Assembly: GCF_004116465.1 (NCBI RefSeq)
Contig: NZ_PDJV01000014.1
Coordinates: forward strand, 1 to 64,000
Length of the DNA: 64,000 nucleotides
Reading direction: 5' to 3'
DNA from: Arcobacter sp. F2176
Lineage (GTDB): Bacteria; Campylobacterota; Campylobacteria; Campylobacterales; Arcobacteraceae
In this document: piece by piece, positions 16,647-24,833 of the stretch
How positions within the stretch are numbered: the first letter of the stretch is position 1
Layout: each line of letters starts with the position of its first letter
Translations under genes and position numbers: made by a program
Notes under the pieces: model-generated
Database searches by the model: none
Seen by the model: only the letters and a program-made list of their open reading frames with translations
What the model was told of the DNA's origin: nothing

Positions 16647-18389
16647 CTATCTTCCTTTCTTCTTGTTATTATTGTATTTTTTACCAGTATCTTCTGATAA
16701 TAACAACTCTATCATTTTTGCCATTTCAGCTGGTTCATTATTGATTATTCTATCAATTTCTTCTATTAAGACTTCATATTTAGCTGCTGATTCTTCATCT
16801 AATCCTTCAAGATTATTTAAAATCTGACTTCTTACTTTAGATTTTAACCTACCTTTTGCACTATCTAAATTAAATTCATCTTCTAATTTAGTGTCATCAG
16901 TTATACCAGGAATATTAATATCTTTTCCCTTACCAGCTTTTCCAGTTCCTGTAGTTCCAACTCCATCGCCTAGAATAACAACATCATTTTTAACAATAAA
17001 TTTTCTGTAAAAAATAAACAATAAGATTAAAGCAATTAAATATTGAAAATACTCACTAAACTCAGCTAATATAGCTTTTACCATACCAATTGTATCTCCA
17101 GAATCTTCTACAATTGGATTACCATTTTCATCAAGGTTTGCTTTTTTATCATAAGTGACAAATTTGAAATCTTTTACAGTGATTTTATCACCTCTTTTAT
17201 CATCATAACCTATAGTATCTTGAACCACTTCTACAATATTATTAATAAACTCATCTTTATTTTGAACATCAGTTAAAACGGTAGAATCAAAAGTTACAGC
17301 TGCCGTGATTTTATTTATAGTTGCATAATTTTTGTCTTCATGATCTATAACTCTTTTAGAAATCTCATAATTAATTATATTTTTTGAACTTTCATTTTTT
17401 GATGAATTAGTTCCACTGTTTCCTTCTGGTTGCGGTGCTTGAATGTTACTTTGAACACCAGGAACTGCTGCTGTATCTTTTACTACTCCATCAGATGAAG
17501 AAGTATTTTCAGTAGTTTGTTGACTTCGAATAGTCCCTTCTGGTTCATAAATTTCTTCTTGAGTGTGTTTTTTTGAAAAGTTTAAACTTAGTGAAACCCT
17601 AGCGACTACTCTTCCTTTTCCAACAAAAGGTTCTAATAAATCTACAATTTTTCCTTCAAACTCTTTTTCCAATCTTTTTTTATACTTATTTTGAGTCACT
17701 GAGCTTAAATTATCTACTTCTTCTTTTGATTGTTCTAAAATTGAACCATCTTGATCTATAAGTTTAATATTTTCTATTGTTAAATTAGGAATTGCAGAAG
17801 CAATAAAGTTTTTGATTCCATCAATTTGTTTTTGAGTTAAAAAAACACCTGGTTTTAAACTTAAAACTGCAGATGCAGTAGGAGGTGTTTTTCTTTCAGT
17901 AAAAATTGTTTCCTTTGGAATAGCTAACTTTACAGAAGCCCTTAATATACCAGATAAAGATTCTAAGGCTCTTGAAAGTTCACCCTCTAAAGCTCTTAAA
18001 TATTTAACTTTATTTTCAAAGTTAGTTGTACCTAATGAAGATTTTTCAAAAATTTCCCATCCAACATGTTTATTTGTGGCAGCATCACTTGTCACTAATT
18101 TTATTTTCGCAATATTTATAAAATCTTTTGATGTTTTTAAAGTAAGAGAATTACCACTTCCAACAACTGAAAATAAAATTCCAGATGCTTCTAATTCACT
18201 TGAAGCTAACATAACTTGGTTTTTTGTAAGATTAGTAGCAATTGTGTAATTTAGTTTACTATCTTCAGCTTTTACATTCGAATAAATTAATAATCCAAGT
18301 AGAAGAACCAATAAAAGGGAAAAACCTCCTATTATTACAGCTCTTTGAGCAGAATTTAAATTATTTACAAACTTTAAAAGTTGATCCAT
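16647..18389 (-). CDS. fliF: Flagellar MS-ring protein FliF
   Basis: FliF forms the MS ring in the inner membrane. The 580-residue protein has an N-terminal membrane helix (about residues 16-38), ring-building motifs such as FEKSSLGTTNFENKVKYLRA and KLAIPKETIFTERKTPPTAS, a hydrophilic periplasmic insert near 285-330, and a second helix near 450-468 followed by a cytoplasmic FliG-binding tail. Length is normal. It lies 16 bp after flgB. Confidence 0.97.
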   Translation of the reverse strand: MDQLLKFVNNLNSAQRAVIIGGFSLLLVLLLGLLIYSNVKAEDSKLNYTIATNLTKNQVMLASSELEASGILFSVVGSGNSLTLKTSKDFINIAKIKLVTSDAATNKHVGWEIFEKSSLGTTNFENKVKYLRALEGELSRALESLSGILRASVKLAIPKETIFTERKTPPTASAVLSLKPGVFLTQKQIDGIKNFIASAIPNLTIENIKLIDQDGSILEQSKEEVDNLSSVTQNKYKKRLEKEFEGKIVDLLEPFVGKGRVVARVSLSLNFSKKHTQEEIYEPEGTIRSQQTTENTSSSDGVVKDTAAVPGVQSNIQAPQPEGNSGTNSSKNESSKNIINYEISKRVIDHEDKNYATINKITAAVTFDSTVLTDVQNKDEFINNIVEVVQDTIGYDDKRGDKITVKDFKFVTYDKKANLDENGNPIVEDSGDTIGMVKAILAEFSEYFQYLIALILLFIFYRKFIVKNDVVILGDGVGTTGTGKAGKGKDINIPGITDDTKLEDEFNLDSAKGRLKSKVRSQILNNLEGLDEESAAKYEVLIEEIDRIINNEPAEMAKMIELLLSEDTGKKYNNNKKKGR

Positions 18390-18405
18390 ATATTATTTAT
18401 CCTAA

Positions 18406-18813
18406 TTAGTTTTTGGCAGAAGCATCTATAACTGATGTGAAAAAAGTAACATCTTTTCTTATTGAGCCTTGTATTGCTTGAAACATTGTATTATTTTTTG
18501 CCATTTCACTCATTTGTGTGTCCAAATTTACATTATTTCCATCATTTTGTTCTTGCAAGTTTTCAACTTCATAAACTTCCATTTTTGAATTTTTGCCATT
18601 TTGTTCTTGTGATTTAATATGATTTTGATTGGTTGTTACTAATTTCAAATTTTTTTGTTTATTTTTTTCTTGAAGTTGTGATTCAAAACTTAAATCTTTT
18701 GTTTTATAATCAGGAGTATTTATATTAGCAATATTACTAGATATAACCTTTTGTCTCTCTGCTCTATAACTTAATGTGTTAAATAAAAGTTCGCTTACAT
18801 TACTTGGTTTCAT
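18406..18813 (-). CDS. flgB: Flagellar proximal rod protein FlgB
   Basis: FlgB is a proximal rod subunit. The 135-residue protein has ERQKVISSNIANINTPDYKT near residue 18 and a C-terminal helix with MAKNNTMFQAIQGSIRKD, as in other FlgB proteins. Its usual partner flgC is with fliE at the other end of the island. It is 2 bp after flgF and 16 bp before fliF. Confidence 0.95.
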   Translation of the reverse strand: MKPSNVSELLFNTLSYRAERQKVISSNIANINTPDYKTKDLSFESQLQEKNKQKNLKLVTTNQNHIKSQEQNGKNSKMEVYEVENLQEQNDGNNVNLDTQMSEMAKNNTMFQAIQGSIRKDVTFFTSVIDASAKN

Positions 18814-18815
18814 AA

Positions 18816-19541
18816 TTAACCGTTACCTAATTTTTGAATTATTGTTTTATTCATACTATCAATACCTGTTATACCTTTTTGTGCTTGTTCATAGCTTCTT
18901 TGAGCTTCAATCAATTGAACCATTGCCATAACACTATTTACATTTGATTGTTCCAGCGAACCTTGAAGCACAAAGTTTTCGTTATCTTCCTCAGCTTGAA
19001 CTTGTACTGCTGCTTGTTGTTCATCTTTTAACTTATAATTATTATCTCCAAATTTTTCTAAATTATTGTAATCAATATTAAATACTCCAATTGCTTGTTT
19101 AAAGCCCTCTTCAATAGCTATAGGTTCGCCATCTGCACTTAAAACATTATTTCCTTTTGAGTCTACTAAAAATCCATCAAGGTTTTTAAATGAACCATCT
19201 TTTGTATATTGCACATTTCCATTTTGATCTAAAACTGCAAAAAAAGTTTGAGGTTCTTTCAAAGCAAAATCTAAATCATTTCCAGTTTGCACTATAGGAC
19301 CTTGTGAACTATTAATAAATTTTTGATCAATTTTAGGAACTTTATTTGTCAATTCATTTATATATTCTGATTTTTTACCCTCAAGATTTGCTTTTAACAA
19401 ATAGTTGTTAAAAGTGCCTTCAGCTAAGCTTTCTTGTTTAAATCCTATAGTTCTACTATTTGCTAAATTATTAGATACAGTATCAACTCTATTTATTTGA
19501 TTTACCATAGCAGCTGCTAAAGGGTACATTCCTTGATTCAT
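18816..19541 (-). CDS. flgF: Flagellar rod protein FlgF
   Basis: The 241-residue protein is an axial rod protein of the FlgF/FlgG group. It has VDTVSNNLANSRTIGFKQES at residues 19-38, a beta domain with NDLDFALKEPQTFFAVLD and TKDGSFKNLDGFLVD, and MAMVQLIEAQRSYEQAQKG at the end. It is shorter and more diverged than the FlgG at 21229-22020, which fits FlgF, the subunit nearest the proximal rod. It follows the CheZ-like gene by 3 bp. Confidence 0.85.
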   Translation of the reverse strand: MNQGMYPLAAAMVNQINRVDTVSNNLANSRTIGFKQESLAEGTFNNYLLKANLEGKKSEYINELTNKVPKIDQKFINSSQGPIVQTGNDLDFALKEPQTFFAVLDQNGNVQYTKDGSFKNLDGFLVDSKGNNVLSADGEPIAIEEGFKQAIGVFNIDYNNLEKFGDNNYKLKDEQQAAVQVQAEEDNENFVLQGSLEQSNVNSVMAMVQLIEAQRSYEQAQKGITGIDSMNKTIIQKLGNG

Positions 19542-19544
19542 AAT

Positions 19545-20684
19545 TTAATCCTTACTTTTACCAAATTCTGCAATTAACGATTCTAAATCATCACTATTAA
19601 GCAAATCATTAGAAGTATCTCCTGGTAGATGAGTAGCACCAGGAAGATTAACGCTATTAGATTCATCATCAAATATAGAGTTTAATTGACGAGATAGATT
19701 TATAACTAGACCCATAACTCGTTCTATTTTTTGTCTGTTTATGTCATGAAATTGCATTAATTCCATTGTTTCAAAAAGTTCTTTATCTCTATTATGAAGT
19801 CTTGTTTGAATTTCTTTTGGCTTTTCAAGAAGCTCTTTTACTGACTCTAAATTTTCTGAAAATTCTTTTACATTTGGAAATTTTTGATTTAACATCTCTA
19901 GCATTTTGTATTGAGATTGAATAAAACTATCTAAAGATTTAGTTGTTTTTCTAAGCTCTTCATTATCTTCTAGAATATAACTTAATGCATCAAATATTTT
20001 AGTTGCCTTTTCTTCTGAGTCGTTAGCAACTTCGCCCAATTGATTAGGGATATTGATTTGTTCAACATTTACTACATTATTCCCTCTTTTTTTGTTTGAA
20101 GGTGTAATTGTTATTTCTGGTTCTTCTGGCTCTTCTTTTAGATCAATTTTATCAATTTCATCAATTGATTCTGCATCAAAGTTAAGATCTAAATCTTTTA
20201 AATAGTCATCATCAGAGGACTCATTCTCAAGATCTTTATCATTTTCTAATCCTGCAATTAAATCATCAATTTCACTTGTATCAACAGTTTCATTACTATC
20301 AGTTTCATTAACAATTTTATTATTTTTTTCATCATTAGAATCAATATTATTAATAAGTGAATCTATTTCCTCACTAGAATCTGAAGATTCTTCTTCAGAC
20401 TCATCTTCTAGTGAATTTAATAAAGCATCAATATCATTATCTGACATTTTTTGAGCATCGTCTGCTTTGTCTTCTGCTTTTTCAGATGTTACATCTGAAT
20501 TATCTTCATCATCTACATTTTTATTTGATAAATTTGTTTCTGCAATTAAATTTGCAATATCATCTTCAGACATGTTTTCAGAATCATTTTCATCCGAGGA
20601 TGTATCATCACTTGTAGAACTTTCATTTTCAGAGATATCTAATCCATTCATTAAGGCTTCGATTTCTTCTTGACTCATACTCAT
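19545..20684 (-). CDS. cheZ: CheZ-like CheY-P phosphatase with repeated FliM-type docking motifs
   Basis: CheZ removes phosphate from CheY-P and resets the motor signal. In this 379-residue protein the C-terminal third is a helical CheZ-type domain with MQFHDINRQKIERV; Asp314 and Gln318 match the catalytic DxxxQ pair of CheZ. Residues 1-190 are very acidic, probably disordered, and hold five motifs like the CheY-P-binding N-terminus of FliM: MSQEEIEALMNGL (3-15), MSEDDIANLIAET (38-50), MSDNDIDALLNSL (80-92), SSEEIDSLINNI (103-114) and TSEIDDLIAGL (136-146). A sixth, SDDLESLIAEF (364-374), is at the C-terminus, where E. coli CheZ binds CheY. It lies 20 bp after cheY. Docking by the motifs is inferred. 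Confidence 0.8.
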   Translation of the reverse strand: MSMSQEEIEALMNGLDISENESSTSDDTSSDENDSENMSEDDIANLIAETNLSNKNVDDEDNSDVTSEKAEDKADDAQKMSDNDIDALLNSLEDESEEESSDSSEEIDSLINNIDSNDEKNNKIVNETDSNETVDTSEIDDLIAGLENDKDLENESSDDDYLKDLDLNFDAESIDEIDKIDLKEEPEEPEITITPSNKKRGNNVVNVEQINIPNQLGEVANDSEEKATKIFDALSYILEDNEELRKTTKSLDSFIQSQYKMLEMLNQKFPNVKEFSENLESVKELLEKPKEIQTRLHNRDKELFETMELMQFHDINRQKIERVMGLVINLSRQLNSIFDDESNSVNLPGATHLPGDTSNDLLNSDDLESLIAEFGKSKD

Positions 20685-20704
20685 AGTTATGCCTTTTTAT
20701 TTAA

Positions 20705-21076
20705 CTATTTTTTAAATACACCATCTAATTTTTCTTTTAATATCTCTGCATTAAAAGGTTTAACAATATAATTATTTACTCCAGCTTTTAAAGCAGTAAT
20801 AACTTCCCCTTTACCGCCTTCAGTAGTAATCATAATTATAGGTGTACTTTGATGATTACCCTCTTTTCTTACTTTTTTAACTAAATCTAAGCCATTCATA
20901 TTAGGCATATTCCAATCAGTTAAAATAACATCGTATTGTTTGCTAGCCAATTTATTCCAAGCCTTTACTCCATCTTCAGCTTCATCGAAATCTTCTTTAT
21001 CAATTCCTAACTGCATCACAACATTACCAATAATTCTTCTCATAGTAGAACTATCATCAACTATTAGTATTTTCAT
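20705..21076 (-). CDS. cheY: Chemotaxis response regulator CheY
   Basis: This 123-residue single-domain receiver has acidic residues Asp7 and Asp8, phosphoacceptor Asp54 (VILTDWNMPNMNG), Thr84 (MITTEGG) and Lys106 (IVKPF), the full set needed for phosphorylation by CheA and switching of the motor. It leads the minus-strand cheY-cheZ-flgF-flgB-fliFGH run behind its own promoter. No cheA is in the window. Confidence 0.95.
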   Translation of the reverse strand: MKILIVDDSSTMRRIIGNVVMQLGIDKEDFDEAEDGVKAWNKLASKQYDVILTDWNMPNMNGLDLVKKVRKEGNHQSTPIIMITTEGGKGEVITALKAGVNNYIVKPFNAEILKEKLDGVFKK

Positions 21077-21109
21077 TTATACACCTTTGTTAAATTTAAA
21101 ATTTCTTCT

Positions 21110-21115
21110 ATTATA
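21110..21115 (-). promoter_or_regulatory. -10 box for cheY operon
   Basis: TAATTATAATAGAAG on the minus strand holds a TATAAT 34 bp before the cheY ATG. It faces away from the flgG promoter across a 20-bp palindrome. Confidence 0.55.
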
Positions 21116-21133
21116 ATTAATTTGTTTTAAATC

Positions 21134-21153
21134 TATACTTAATATTAAGTATA
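21134..21153. promoter_or_regulatory. 20-bp perfect palindrome in the cheY/flgG divergent promoter region
   Basis: TATACTTAATATTAAGTATA is its own reverse complement and lies between the two divergent -10 boxes, 18 bp from the cheY box and 39 bp from the flgG box. A smaller palindrome, TCAAATTTATTTGA, is at 21161-21174. A site for a dimeric regulator of both operons is plausible; the protein is unknown. Confidence 0.55.
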
Positions 21154-21192
21154 TTTGTCTTCAAATTTATTTGAATTTAAAAATTCTTTAAA

Positions 21193-21198
21193 TATAAT
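21193..21198 (+). promoter_or_regulatory. -10 box for flgG operon
   Basis: TTAAATATAATGTATAG on the plus strand gives a TATAAT 30 bp before the flgG ATG, with AAAGGA as ribosome site. No sigma-54 or sigma-28 type element is evident. Confidence 0.6.
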
Positions 21199-21228
21199 GT
21201 ATAGTATTTTGTCAATAAAGGATTCACC

Positions 21229-22020
21229 ATGATAAAAGGAATGTATACAGCAGCTTCAGGAATGTATGCGCAGCAGCATCAAATTGATGTTACTTCAAAT
21301 AATATTTCAAATGTAAATACGGCTGGATTTAAAAAAGACAGAGCTGAATTTCAAGATTTAATGTATCAAAGATTAAACTATACAGGTGGTGCCACTAGTC
21401 AAGACACTAGAAATCCAACAGGAATTGATGTAGGTTCTGGAGTTAGAATTTCAGGTATACAAAAGTCTTTTACAGAAGGTGACTTACAATCAACAGGTAA
21501 TGACTTAGACATAGCCATTGAAGGTAAAGGTTTTTTTAGAATAACTATGCCTGATGGAGAAATAGCCTATACTAGAAATGGACAATTCAAAGTTAATAGT
21601 GATGGTTCTATAGTAAATGGTAATGGTTACTTATTAGATCCTGAAATTGTTATTCCTGATAATCTTATAAAAATAAATGTAGCTGCAGATGGACTAATTA
21701 CGGCAACAGATCCAACAACAGGTGAAGAGCAAGAGGTTGGACAAATAACTTTATCTGACTTTGTAAACTCAGCAGGTCTAGAACCATTAGGTGAATCACT
21801 TTTTAAAGCAACAACAGCTTCAGGTGATCCAATTGATGCAAATCCTACAGAAGAGCAATTTGGAAATCTTAGACAAGGCTTTGTAGAGATGTCAAATGTA
21901 AAACTAGTAACAGAGATGGTAGATTTAATAACTGCACAAAGAGCTTATGAAGCAAATTCAAAAGCAATTCAAACTGCAGATAAGCTATTAACAATAGCAA
22001 ATCAATTAAAAACTAGTTAA
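21229..22020 (+). CDS. flgG: Flagellar distal rod protein FlgG
   Basis: FlgG builds the distal rod. The 263-residue protein has MYTAASGMYAQQHQIDVTSN and NISNVNTAGFKKDRAEFQDL at the start, the family motif STGNDLDIAIEGKGFFRI near 87, and MVDLITAQRAYEANSKAIQT at the end. Length is standard. It leads a plus-strand operon with two non-flagellar-looking genes, divergent from cheY. The neighbouring flgF is on the other strand. Confidence 0.97.
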   Translation: MIKGMYTAASGMYAQQHQIDVTSNNISNVNTAGFKKDRAEFQDLMYQRLNYTGGATSQDTRNPTGIDVGSGVRISGIQKSFTEGDLQSTGNDLDIAIEGKGFFRITMPDGEIAYTRNGQFKVNSDGSIVNGNGYLLDPEIVIPDNLIKINVAADGLITATDPTTGEEQEVGQITLSDFVNSAGLEPLGESLFKATTASGDPIDANPTEEQFGNLRQGFVEMSNVKLVTEMVDLITAQRAYEANSKAIQTADKLLTIANQLKTS

Positions 22021-22033
22021 TTATTAGGTTAAA

Positions 22034-22471
22034 ATGGATTTAGAAGAATTAAAAAGACTCAGAGAGCGAAATTTTTTAGATCATAAAAAAAAGAAAAGAG
22101 AATATTATCTAAAAAAGAAGCTTGAAAAAGAGTCTAACGAATCATTAAAAAAATCTAAACAACAAATTTATGATTATGAAAATGATTTAAATATTGATAA
22201 TTTCGATTTAAAGATAAAAGAAATTATTAAAAAACAAAAATCTCATGTTGACAGTAGAAAAGATAAAATTATTCAGAAAATAAAAGACTACAGAAACCAG
22301 AAAAAAAGCTATTATCTTGAAAATAGAGAAAAAAGATTAGAATATGACAAAGAATACAGAGAAAAGAAAAAAGAAGAATTAAAAGAATACAGAAAAAAAT
22401 ATTACGAAGAAAATAAAGAAAAGATATTACTAAGACAAAAAGAATATAGAAAATCATCATCTAAAGAGTAA
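22034..22471 (+). CDS. Lys/Glu/Tyr-rich helical protein, unknown
   Basis: I do not recognise this protein. Its 145 residues are about half Lys, Glu and Arg, with no hydrophobic core, signal or membrane helix. The C-terminal part repeats a loose pattern of the type EYRKKYYEENKEKI, suggesting a single long charged helix. It starts 13 bp after flgG and ends 2 bp before the next gene, so it is part of that operon. Being basic, it could bind nucleic acid or the acidic proteins encoded around it, but nothing in the sequence decides this. Confidence 0.6.
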   Translation: MDLEELKRLRERNFLDHKKKKREYYLKKKLEKESNESLKKSKQQIYDYENDLNIDNFDLKIKEIIKKQKSHVDSRKDKIIQKIKDYRNQKKSYYLENREKRLEYDKEYREKKKEELKEYRKKYYEENKEKILLRQKEYRKSSSKE

Positions 22472-22473
22472 AA

Positions 22474-23754
22474 ATGGCAGAAAATAAAGAAAAAACTGAA
22501 GCAGAACTTTTAGAAGAAACTATGCAAAACTTAGGTTTAGAAGAAGTTCTTGACGAAAAGAAAAGTGAAGATTTATTAGTTGAGGGAAGAAAGTCTTCTC
22601 TTTCCGATGAAGAGATAGAATCTTTAATAAGAGATGACGATCCTTCAGAAGATGAAGAAGTAATAGAAGAGATTCAAAGTAATAGTAATGAACCTAAATC
22701 TACAAATTCAAATGAAGATGAAATTTCACCTGTTGATGATATTAACTTAAATAATGCATCCACTAATTATGGTGAAGATATTGAATTAAATGAAGAACTT
22801 CCAATTCAGAAAAAACAAAATAAATTTATCAAAATACTTACAATAGCAGTTTCAATATTATTATCTTTAGTTTCAATTGGTGCAGTACTTTATTTAATTG
22901 GAGTTTTTGATCCAGAGCCTGTTGTAAAGCAACCAAAAGCACAAGAAGCTAAAGTTCAAAAAGAAGAGTACCAATTTACACCAAATGATATTGATGCAAA
23001 TAGATTAAACAAAAAACTAAATCTTTTAACAAAATATGAAATAGTTGAAAATTCTACTACAGAAGAACAAAAAGCTCAAGAGAAAGAGAATTTGTACCTT
23101 GAAGCAAAAAAACAACTAGAAATGGAAAGATTAGCAAAAATTGAAAAAATAAAAGAAGCTGAAAGAAAAAGAATGGAAGAAGTACTTCCTGCAATTAAGA
23201 AAGAAAATATTGATGAAAATATTGATAAACAAATAGATAATGTTATCACAACAAAAGATGATACAAAAGAAGGAGAAAATGTACCTACAGATAGTTCAGA
23301 TAAAGTTGATGAAAATACTAATCAAGAAACAGAACAACCAACTCTAACAACAGATACGCCAAATGAAGAAACAAAAGTAACTACAAATGCTCAAGTAGAA
23401 TCAAATAAAGCAGAAGAGACAACTCCTTCAATTGAAGATACTACAAAAGAAAATGAAGTTGTGAAAGTAGAACCTGAAATAGTTAAAGAGAAGGTAAATC
23501 AGTTTGTAAAAGTTATAAAGATACAAACAAAAAGTAAAGATATCTATAAATCATTTCTTGACAAAGTTTACTCTGTTAATGATAGTATAACATTGTGTAG
23601 GGATTATCAAAATAATGTAGAGATTTTTGTGGGTCCATTCGAAAACGATATAGAAAGAGAAAAAGTTGCTAAAGAATATTTACTTAAATATAATATAAAT
23701 GTAGAGATTTACGACTATACAACTGAAGAATATGATAAAAGATGTAATTACTAG
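22474..23754 (+). CDS. Single-pass membrane protein with cytoplasmic FliM-type motif and SPOR-like C-terminus
   Basis: The 426-residue protein has an acidic N-terminal part of about 115 residues, one membrane helix (about 119-142, ILTIAVSILLSLVSIGAVLY), a long Lys/Glu/Thr-rich linker to about residue 340, and a C-terminal domain (FVKVIKIQTKSKDIYKSFLD, then EIFVGPFEND) resembling a SPOR peptidoglycan-binding fold. By charge the N-terminus is cytoplasmic. It contains SLSDEEIESLI at residues 42-52, the same type of motif found six times in the CheZ-like protein. It is third in the flgG operon. A bridge between envelope and chemotaxis or motor is an inference. The two stops of this gene and rimM overlap in CTAG. 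Confidence 0.6.
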   Translation: MAENKEKTEAELLEETMQNLGLEEVLDEKKSEDLLVEGRKSSLSDEEIESLIRDDDPSEDEEVIEEIQSNSNEPKSTNSNEDEISPVDDINLNNASTNYGEDIELNEELPIQKKQNKFIKILTIAVSILLSLVSIGAVLYLIGVFDPEPVVKQPKAQEAKVQKEEYQFTPNDIDANRLNKKLNLLTKYEIVENSTTEEQKAQEKENLYLEAKKQLEMERLAKIEKIKEAERKRMEEVLPAIKKENIDENIDKQIDNVITTKDDTKEGENVPTDSSDKVDENTNQETEQPTLTTDTPNEETKVTTNAQVESNKAEETTPSIEDTTKENEVVKVEPEIVKEKVNQFVKVIKIQTKSKDIYKSFLDKVYSVNDSITLCRDYQNNVEIFVGPFENDIEREKVAKEYLLKYNINVEIYDYTTEEYDKRCNY

Positions 23755-24278
23755 CTATTTTCTAAAATAGCTTTTGCATCTTTTGCATCAATTTTTTTAT
23801 TCTTAATATCTACACTTTTGATGTAGTTTTTTTCATAAGGAAGTAAAAAGTTTTTTGGAAGATCTTTTTCCACTAAAGATTTTTCTGTTTTTATTTCAAA
23901 ATAGTCACCAAGTGGATACCTATGAATTTCAATAATTGTACCTAGAATTTCTTCGTTTTCAATCACCATACAATCTATTAAATCAAACCAAAAAAATTGA
24001 TCCTTATTTAATTTGCAGTTATCTTTTGTGTCTTCTTCTGTGGTGAATAATTGTTGATTTGTTAGTTTTTTAGCATCATCAATATTATTAATTTCATCGA
24101 AAGAAATAATACCTCTTGATTCGTTATAATTCTTTACAGTAAGAGAATTATCTTTATTAGTTGTAAATGTAGCACCTTTTTTAAACTGCTCTGGAAAATC
24201 AGAATCAAGGAAGATTTTAATTTCTCCAGTTAATCCTACTGATTTTCCAAGTTTAGCTACATAGATTTTATTTTTCAT
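23751..24278 (-). CDS. rimM: Ribosome maturation factor RimM
   Basis: RimM helps mature the 30S subunit head and binds ribosomal protein S19. The 175-residue protein starts VAKLGKSVGLTGEIKIFLDS, the family N-terminal motif (a G-x-hG-hxGEhK type), and has a PRC-barrel part with FFWFDLIDCMVIENEE and LLPYEKNYIKSVDIKNK. It follows the KH-domain gene by 6 bp in the rpsP-khpA-rimM order. It converges on and overlaps the plus-strand gene by 4 bp. Confidence 0.93.
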   Translation of the reverse strand: MKNKIYVAKLGKSVGLTGEIKIFLDSDFPEQFKKGATFTTNKDNSLTVKNYNESRGIISFDEINNIDDAKKLTNQQLFTTEEDTKDNCKLNKDQFFWFDLIDCMVIENEEILGTIIEIHRYPLGDYFEIKTEKSLVEKDLPKNFLLPYEKNYIKSVDIKNKKIDAKDAKAILENS

Positions 24279-24284
24279 TTTAAG

Positions 24285-24524
24285 TTAGTTTGCAACTACT
24301 TGTATTTTATATGATACACCATCTTTTGCTTTACAGCCATTAGCCATAGTTTTCAATGCATTTATCATATTTCCATTTTTCCCTATAAGTTTACCCACAT
24401 CTTGAGTATCTGCACTTATAGTAACTTCAACAAAAGTATCATCTATTTGCTTTTCAGATACTACAATTGAGTCTGGATTACTAGCAATAAGCTTTACGTA
24501 GCTTTCAATGAAGTTTTTAATCAT
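24285..24524 (-). CDS. khpA: KH-domain RNA-binding protein (KhpA-like)
   Basis: This 79-residue protein is one KH domain with the RNA-binding GxxG loop in VGKLIGKNGNMINALKTM (about residues 43-60). KhpA-type proteins bind RNA broadly and lie between rpsP and rimM in many bacteria, as here, 8 bp after rpsP. No other domain is present. Confidence 0.9.
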   Translation of the reverse strand: MIKNFIESYVKLIASNPDSIVVSEKQIDDTFVEVTISADTQDVGKLIGKNGNMINALKTMANGCKAKDGVSYKIQVVAN

Positions 24525-24532
24525 ATTAAAAC

Positions 24533-24763
24533 TTATTTTGCTTCAGCTAATTTTTTAACTTTTTCAGAAGGTTTAGCACCAACACTTAACCAATAGTTAT
24601 ATCTCTCTTCGTCAAGTTTTAACACTTTTGGTTCTGCTACTGGGTTATAATAACCAATTGATTCAATCCATCCTGAATCTCTTCTTTTTCTTGAATCTGT
24701 TACAACGATTCTATAAAATGGTTTTTTATTTCTACCCATTCTTGTTAATCTAATTACTGTCAT
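24533..24763 (-). CDS. rpsP: 30S ribosomal protein S16
   Basis: The 76-residue protein is a standard S16: [20 protein letters not shown] at the start, [18 protein letters not shown] in the middle and [18 protein letters not shown] near the end. It leads the rpsP-khpA-rimM run, with a nested hairpin in the 83 bp between ffh and this gene. Confidence 0.97.
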   Translation of the reverse strand: MTVIRLTRMGRNKKPFYRIVVTDSRKRRDSGWIESIGYYNPVAEPKVLKLDEERYNYWLSVGAKPSEKVKKLAEAK

Positions 24764-24782
24764 GTTTTTCCTTTTTTTATTT

Positions 24783-24833
24783 AATAGTATTGAATTCTAA
24801 ACTCGTCATTGAAGTTTACAACTCAACACTATT
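24783..24833 (-). other. Nested hairpin between ffh and rpsP
   Basis: An 11-bp outer stem (AATAGTATTGA with TCAACACTATT, one G-U) encloses a perfect 6-bp stem (TAAACT with AGTTTA, 24798-24803 and 24813-24818) with a 9-nt loop. It begins 14 bp past the ffh stop. No U-tract follows on the minus strand, so it is more likely an mRNA processing or control element in the rpsP leader than a terminator. Confidence 0.5.
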
